From contig NZ_JABTEZ010000002.1 in the NCBI RefSeq assembly GCF_015711605.1, forward strand, positions 1,984,001 through 2,048,000: a stretch of DNA of 64,000 nt, read 5' to 3'. Below are positions 61,156-64,000 of this stretch, piece after piece (position 1 is the first letter of the stretch; every line of letters starts with the position of its first letter). This DNA comes from Planomonospora sp. ID67723 (lineage in GTDB: Bacteria > Actinomycetota > Actinomycetes > Streptosporangiales > Streptosporangiaceae). Under the pieces are notes generated by a model, which saw only the letters and a program-made list of their open reading frames with translations, was not told where the DNA came from and did no database searches. Position numbers and translations under genes: made by a program.

Positions 61156-62586
61156 TCAGCCGCCGATCTCGGTGCGGTCGCCGGACCAGAGCGTGTGGAA
61201 GACCCCCTCTCGGTCGGTGCGCCGGTAGGTGTGGGCGCCGAAGAAGTCACGCTGGCCCTGGATGAGGGCGGCCGGGAGGCGCTCGGCGCGCAGCGCGTCG
61301 TAGTAGGCCAGCGCGGTGGAGAACCCCGGCGCCGGGACGCCCAGCTCGGCGGCCCGGGCGACCACCCGCCGCCACGGCCCCTGGGCCAGTGCCAGGGCGT
61401 CGGTGAAGTACGGCGCCAGCAACAGGGACGCCGGCGCCTGCGTCGCCGTGTACGCCTCGCGGATGCGGTCGAGGAAGACGGCCCGGATGATGCAGCCGCC
61501 CCGCCAGATCGTCGCCAGTGCACCGGGGTCCACGTCCCAGCCGTACTCGGCGCTCCCGGCGCGGATCTGGTCGAACCCCTGCGCGTAGGCGACGATCTTG
61601 GAGGCGTACAGCGCCTGCCGTACGTCCTCCGCGAACCCCTCGCCCGCCTCGCCCGCCGGGGCGGCGGGGCCGGGAAGCCCGCGGGCCGCGCGGCGCAGCT
61701 CCGCGTGGCCGGAGACCGCGCGGGAGAACACCGCCTCGGCGATGCCGCTCACCGGGACCCCCAGGTCCAGCGCGATCTGGACGGTCCATCGGCCGGTGCC
61801 CTTCTGCTCCGCCCGGTCGGCCACGACGTCCACGAACGGCCGACCGGTCGCCGCGTCGACCTGCCGGAGCACCTCTGCGGTGATCTCGATCAGGTAGGAC
61901 GACAACTCGCCCCGGTTCCACTCGGCGAAGATCTCGGCCAGCTCGGCGGGGGACAGGCCGAGTCCCTGGCGGAGCAGGTCGTAGGCCTCGGCGATGAGCT
62001 GCATGTCGGCGTACTCGATGCCGTTGTGCACCATCTTCACGAAGTGCCCGGCGCCGTCGGGGCCGATGTGCGTGCAGCACGGCACCCCGTCGACCTTCGC
62101 GGCGATGTCCTCCAGCAGCGGTCCGAGCGCCGCGTAGGACTCGGCGGACCCGCCCGGCATGATGCTCGGCCCGAGCAGCGCCCCCTCCTCACCGCCGGAG
62201 ATCCCCGCCCCGACGAAGTGGATCCCGCGCTCGCGCAGGGCCGCCTCGCGGCGGCGGGTGTCGAGGAAGTGCGCGTTCCCGCCGTCCACGAGCATGTCGC
62301 CCGGCTCCAGCAGGGATGCGAACTCCTCGATCACCGCGTCGGTCGGCGCGCCCGCCTTGACCATGACCAGGATGCGCCGGGGACGCTCCAGCGCGGCGAC
62401 GAGCTCCTCCGGGGTCTCACAGGCGACGAACCCGCCCTCGTGCCCGTGCTCCTCGATCAGGGCCTTCGTCCGGTGCTGCGACCTGTTGTGCACGGCCACC
62501 ACGTGCCCGTGCCGGGCCAGGTTCCTGGCGAGGTTGGCCCCCATCACGGCAAGGCCGGTCACACCGATTCGCGCCTGGGTCATCAT
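61156..62586 (-). CDS. gnd: 6-Phosphogluconate dehydrogenase (decarboxylating)
   Basis: The 476-residue protein has the NADP loop IGVTGLAVMGANLARNLARHGH, the catalytic segments VGAGISGGEEGALLGPSIMPGG and HFVKMVHNGIEYADMQLIAEAY, and C-terminal helices with IWRGGCIIRAVFLD. It decarboxylates 6-phosphogluconate to ribulose-5-phosphate in the pentose phosphate pathway. AAAGGAG lies six bases before ATG 62586. Confidence 0.96.
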   Translation of the reverse strand: MMTQARIGVTGLAVMGANLARNLARHGHVVAVHNRSQHRTKALIEEHGHEGGFVACETPEELVAALERPRRILVMVKAGAPTDAVIEEFASLLEPGDMLVDGGNAHFLDTRRREAALRERGIHFVGAGISGGEEGALLGPSIMPGGSAESYAALGPLLEDIAAKVDGVPCCTHIGPDGAGHFVKMVHNGIEYADMQLIAEAYDLLRQGLGLSPAELAEIFAEWNRGELSSYLIEITAEVLRQVDAATGRPFVDVVADRAEQKGTGRWTVQIALDLGVPVSGIAEAVFSRAVSGHAELRRAARGLPGPAAPAGEAGEGFAEDVRQALYASKIVAYAQGFDQIRAGSAEYGWDVDPGALATIWRGGCIIRAVFLDRIREAYTATQAPASLLLAPYFTDALALAQGPWRRVVARAAELGVPAPGFSTALAYYDALRAERLPAALIQGQRDFFGAHTYRRTDREGVFHTLWSGDRTEIGG

Positions 62587-62630
62587 GGATCACTCCTTTC
62601 ACATCCACGATGCCAGGGCATACCCTCTTT

Positions 62631-62646
62631 CGCCCTAGTAAGGGCG
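62631..62646 (-). terminator. Small hairpin across the kinase stop codon
   Basis: CGCCCT-AGTA-AGGGCG spans the TAG stop (62635-62637) of the minus-strand kinase, within TTTC...GAAA flanks that lengthen the symmetry. Confidence 0.35.
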
Positions 62647-64000
62647 GAAAACGGTGCCGACCGCCTCCTCCGTCTGGACGATCCTGCCGATGCAGCGGTA
62701 GGTGCGTGCACCGTCGTCGAACTGCTCCTTCGACGGCGGCAGCACCTCCGACAGCCACTTGGAGGCCGGGACCGCGCGGGCGTCGCCGTACCGGGAGGCG
62801 AGCATGACCTGGTTCGAGCACAGCTTCTTGATGGCCGGGTGCTTCTTCAACTTCAGCTGGTTGTAGGTCAGGGCGTCCTGCGGCAGCTTGGCGATCGCAT
62901 AGGTCTCCCAGGAGTGGCCCTCCTCGCAGCCCAGGCGCGTGATGGTCACATCGCCCATGATGTTGAGGATCCCGCTCCAGCACTCGGCCTTGGCCACGCA
63001 CGCGGCACCCGCGCCGGCGACCCCGGCCGCGGGGCAGGAGGAGGTGGTCGTCTCGACGTCGTCGGCCTCCGCGCGGTCGCCCCCGTCGTCCCCTCCGCCG
63101 AGGTCGAGCGTCCGGGGACTGCCCCCGGCACCGGTGTCGAGGTTCTCCAGGTACATCACTCCGGCGCCGACCAGCAGCAGGATCGCGAACGCCGCCGCCA
63201 CCGCGACGAACACCTTGCTGCTCACCCCGCCGGACGGCGCGGACGCGGCGGGCGTCTGGGTGCTCGCCATGCCCTGCAGGCCCGGCGAGGTCAGGTGCGC
63301 GCGCGCCGGCTCCCTGCCCACGGGGGACGACTGACCGGGCGGCATGCCGTACGGCGAGGGCCCCGTGGCGTACGGCGCCGCCACCGGGCCGGAGGTGTAC
63401 GGCGCCGCCACCGGGCCGGAGGTGAAGACCGGCGGCGGGGTGGGGGTGAGGTGCGGCGGCCGGGCACCGGACGGGGCTGCGGGAGGGGGCATGGGGACCG
63501 GCCGGGGGGCCGGGGCGTGGCGTGCCAGGCCCAGGTCGGTGAGGGCGTCGCGCAGCGCCGCCACCGAGGGCGTGCGCCGGGCCGGGTCGGTGGTCATGGC
63601 CCGGCGGAGCACCTCGGTCAGCTCCGGCGGCACGCCCGGGATGTCCGGGATCGGCTGGCGGTGCAGAGCCATGATGACCGCGATGTTGGCCACGCCGCTC
63701 TCCGGGAAGCGGGGCGGCCGGCCCGACATCAGCGCGTACAGCGTGGCGGCCAGCGAGTAGACGTCCCCGGAGGCGCTGGGCTCCACCAGTTCGAACGCCT
63801 CCGGCGGCGCGTAGGCGGGGGTGAGCGACTCGCGGGTGACCGACACCTCGCCGCCCGCCGACGGCATGGTGGCCAGGCCGAAGTCCGACAGCACCACGTT
63901 GCCGTAGCGGTTGATCAGGATGTTGGCGGGCTTGATGTCGCGGTGCAGCACCCCGGCGGCGTGGGCGGCCGCGAGAGCGTCGGCGATCCGGATGCCGATG
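62635..64000 (-). CDS. Ser/Thr protein kinase with extracellular septum-formation-like domain (5' end outside window)
   Basis: Read from the right edge, the part present starts inside the kinase domain (IADALAAAHAAGVLHRDIKPANILINR, then LSDFGLA, APPEAF, SGDVYSLAATLYALMSGRPP). A Pro-rich linker contains two exact copies of a 9-residue unit, followed by one membrane helix (VFVAVAAAFAILLLVGAGVMYL) and an extracellular domain. That domain has six or so Cys (ECWSGIL, LGCEEGHSWETYAI, KKLCSNQV, TYRCIGRI), resembling the septum-formation family. It lacks PASTA repeats. It probably senses a wall or septum signal. Confidence 0.88.
   Translation of the reverse strand, partial: IGIRIADALAAAHAAGVLHRDIKPANILINRYGNVVLSDFGLATMPSAGGEVSVTRESLTPAYAPPEAFELVEPSASGDVYSLAATLYALMSGRPPRFPESGVANIAVIMALHRQPIPDIPGVPPELTEVLRRAMTTDPARRTPSVAALRDALTDLGLARHAPAPRPVPMPPPAAPSGARPPHLTPTPPPVFTSGPVAAPYTSGPVAAPYATGPSPYGMPPGQSSPVGREPARAHLTSPGLQGMASTQTPAASAPSGGVSSKVFVAVAAAFAILLLVGAGVMYLENLDTGAGGSPRTLDLGGGDDGGDRAEADDVETTTSSCPAAGVAGAGAACVAKAECWSGILNIMGDVTITRLGCEEGHSWETYAIAKLPQDALTYNQLKLKKHPAIKKLCSNQVMLASRYGDARAVPASKWLSEVLPPSKEQFDDGARTYRCIGRIVQTEEAVGTVFRPY
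63371..63424 (-). repeat. Two exact 27-bp tandem repeats in the kinase linker
   Basis: Units 63371-63397 and 63398-63424 are identical and code for a 9-residue Ala/Pro/Gly/Tyr linker unit (SGPVAAPYT type). A third diverged copy precedes them. Copy number is likely to vary. Confidence 0.8.

Overview
The window is high-GC actinobacterial DNA. It shows GTG/ATG starts, GTGA and ATGA stop-start overlaps, and several leaderless starts behind TAnnnT boxes. The gene content includes FxSxx-COOH RiPP genes, DUF397 with Scr1-type XRE regulators, DUF574 methyltransferases, MmyB-type regulators, WS/DGAT, a membrane NACHT NTPase and a methyl-accepting chemotaxis protein. This points to the Streptosporangiales (Streptosporangium/Nonomuraea-like); the genus is inference. 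No rRNA, tRNA, CRISPR array or intact insertion sequence was recognised.

Left part (1-16.9 kb). The left edge cuts an FxsT-type NB-ARC protein. It is divergent from a 55-residue precursor peptide ending F-D-S-S-I, the signature of FxSxx-COOH cyclophane RiPPs. Directly downstream is a translationally coupled pair: a SIR2-like (predicted NAD-consuming) protein and an nSTAND1 ATPase with a TPR-rich tail. This looks like an NTPase-regulated conflict or defence island. Then follow an MFS exporter, a flavin disulfide oxidoreductase, an EamA transporter, a low-molecular-weight tyrosine phosphatase, a GlxA-type regulator divergent from an NAD-dependent epimerase-like gene, TspO, a class C serine hydrolase, a small membrane protein and a membrane-anchored NACHT protein.

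Middle (17-40 kb). A secreted lipase-like hydrolase precedes a minus-strand run of M20 amidohydrolase, GNAT and o-succinylbenzoate synthase/N-succinylamino-acid racemase. These could together epimerise amino acids through N-succinyl intermediates. Next is a tightly overlapped operon of lipoprotein, HlyD-like adaptor, MacB-type ATPase and FtsX-type permease, divergent from a two-component system. From 27.9 to 37.3 kb lies an aminosugar/peptidoglycan-recycling neighbourhood: murQ, a RpiR/MurR-like regulator, a GHL10 glycosidase, a BadF-type GlcNAc kinase and phosphoglucomutase. Its peptide-type ABC importer is reduced to two fused gene ends by an internal deletion. A WYL regulator and an MCP follow.

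Right part (40-64 kb). A CmtR-type metal sensor sits beside a cation-diffusion facilitator. Then come a papain-like YiiX-family protein, a DUF574 methyltransferase, a DUF397/XRE pair, a 47-residue membrane peptide coupled to WS/DGAT, an RsbW-like ATPase, and a DUF4031/TetR pair facing an MFS pseudogene with two internal deletions. Further on are a GNAT, an intact DHA2 exporter and a MmyB-type regulator. At 52.3-57.2 kb is a minus-strand four-gene cassette: coiled-coil protein, Fe-S PD-(D/E)XK nuclease, unknown protein and Upf1/Dna2-like SF1 helicase. It is interrupted by three exact 68-bp repeats, each forming a stop-start reinitiation cassette, and is divergent from a NYN nuclease. The window closes with TerC, a D-2-hydroxyacid dehydrogenase, a P-loop-deficient uridine-kinase-like protein, 6-phosphogluconate dehydrogenase and a Ser/Thr kinase cut by the right edge.

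The two best candidates for an undescribed system are the FxSxx RiPP + SIR2/nSTAND island at the left and the split Dna2-like nuclease/helicase cassette at the right.
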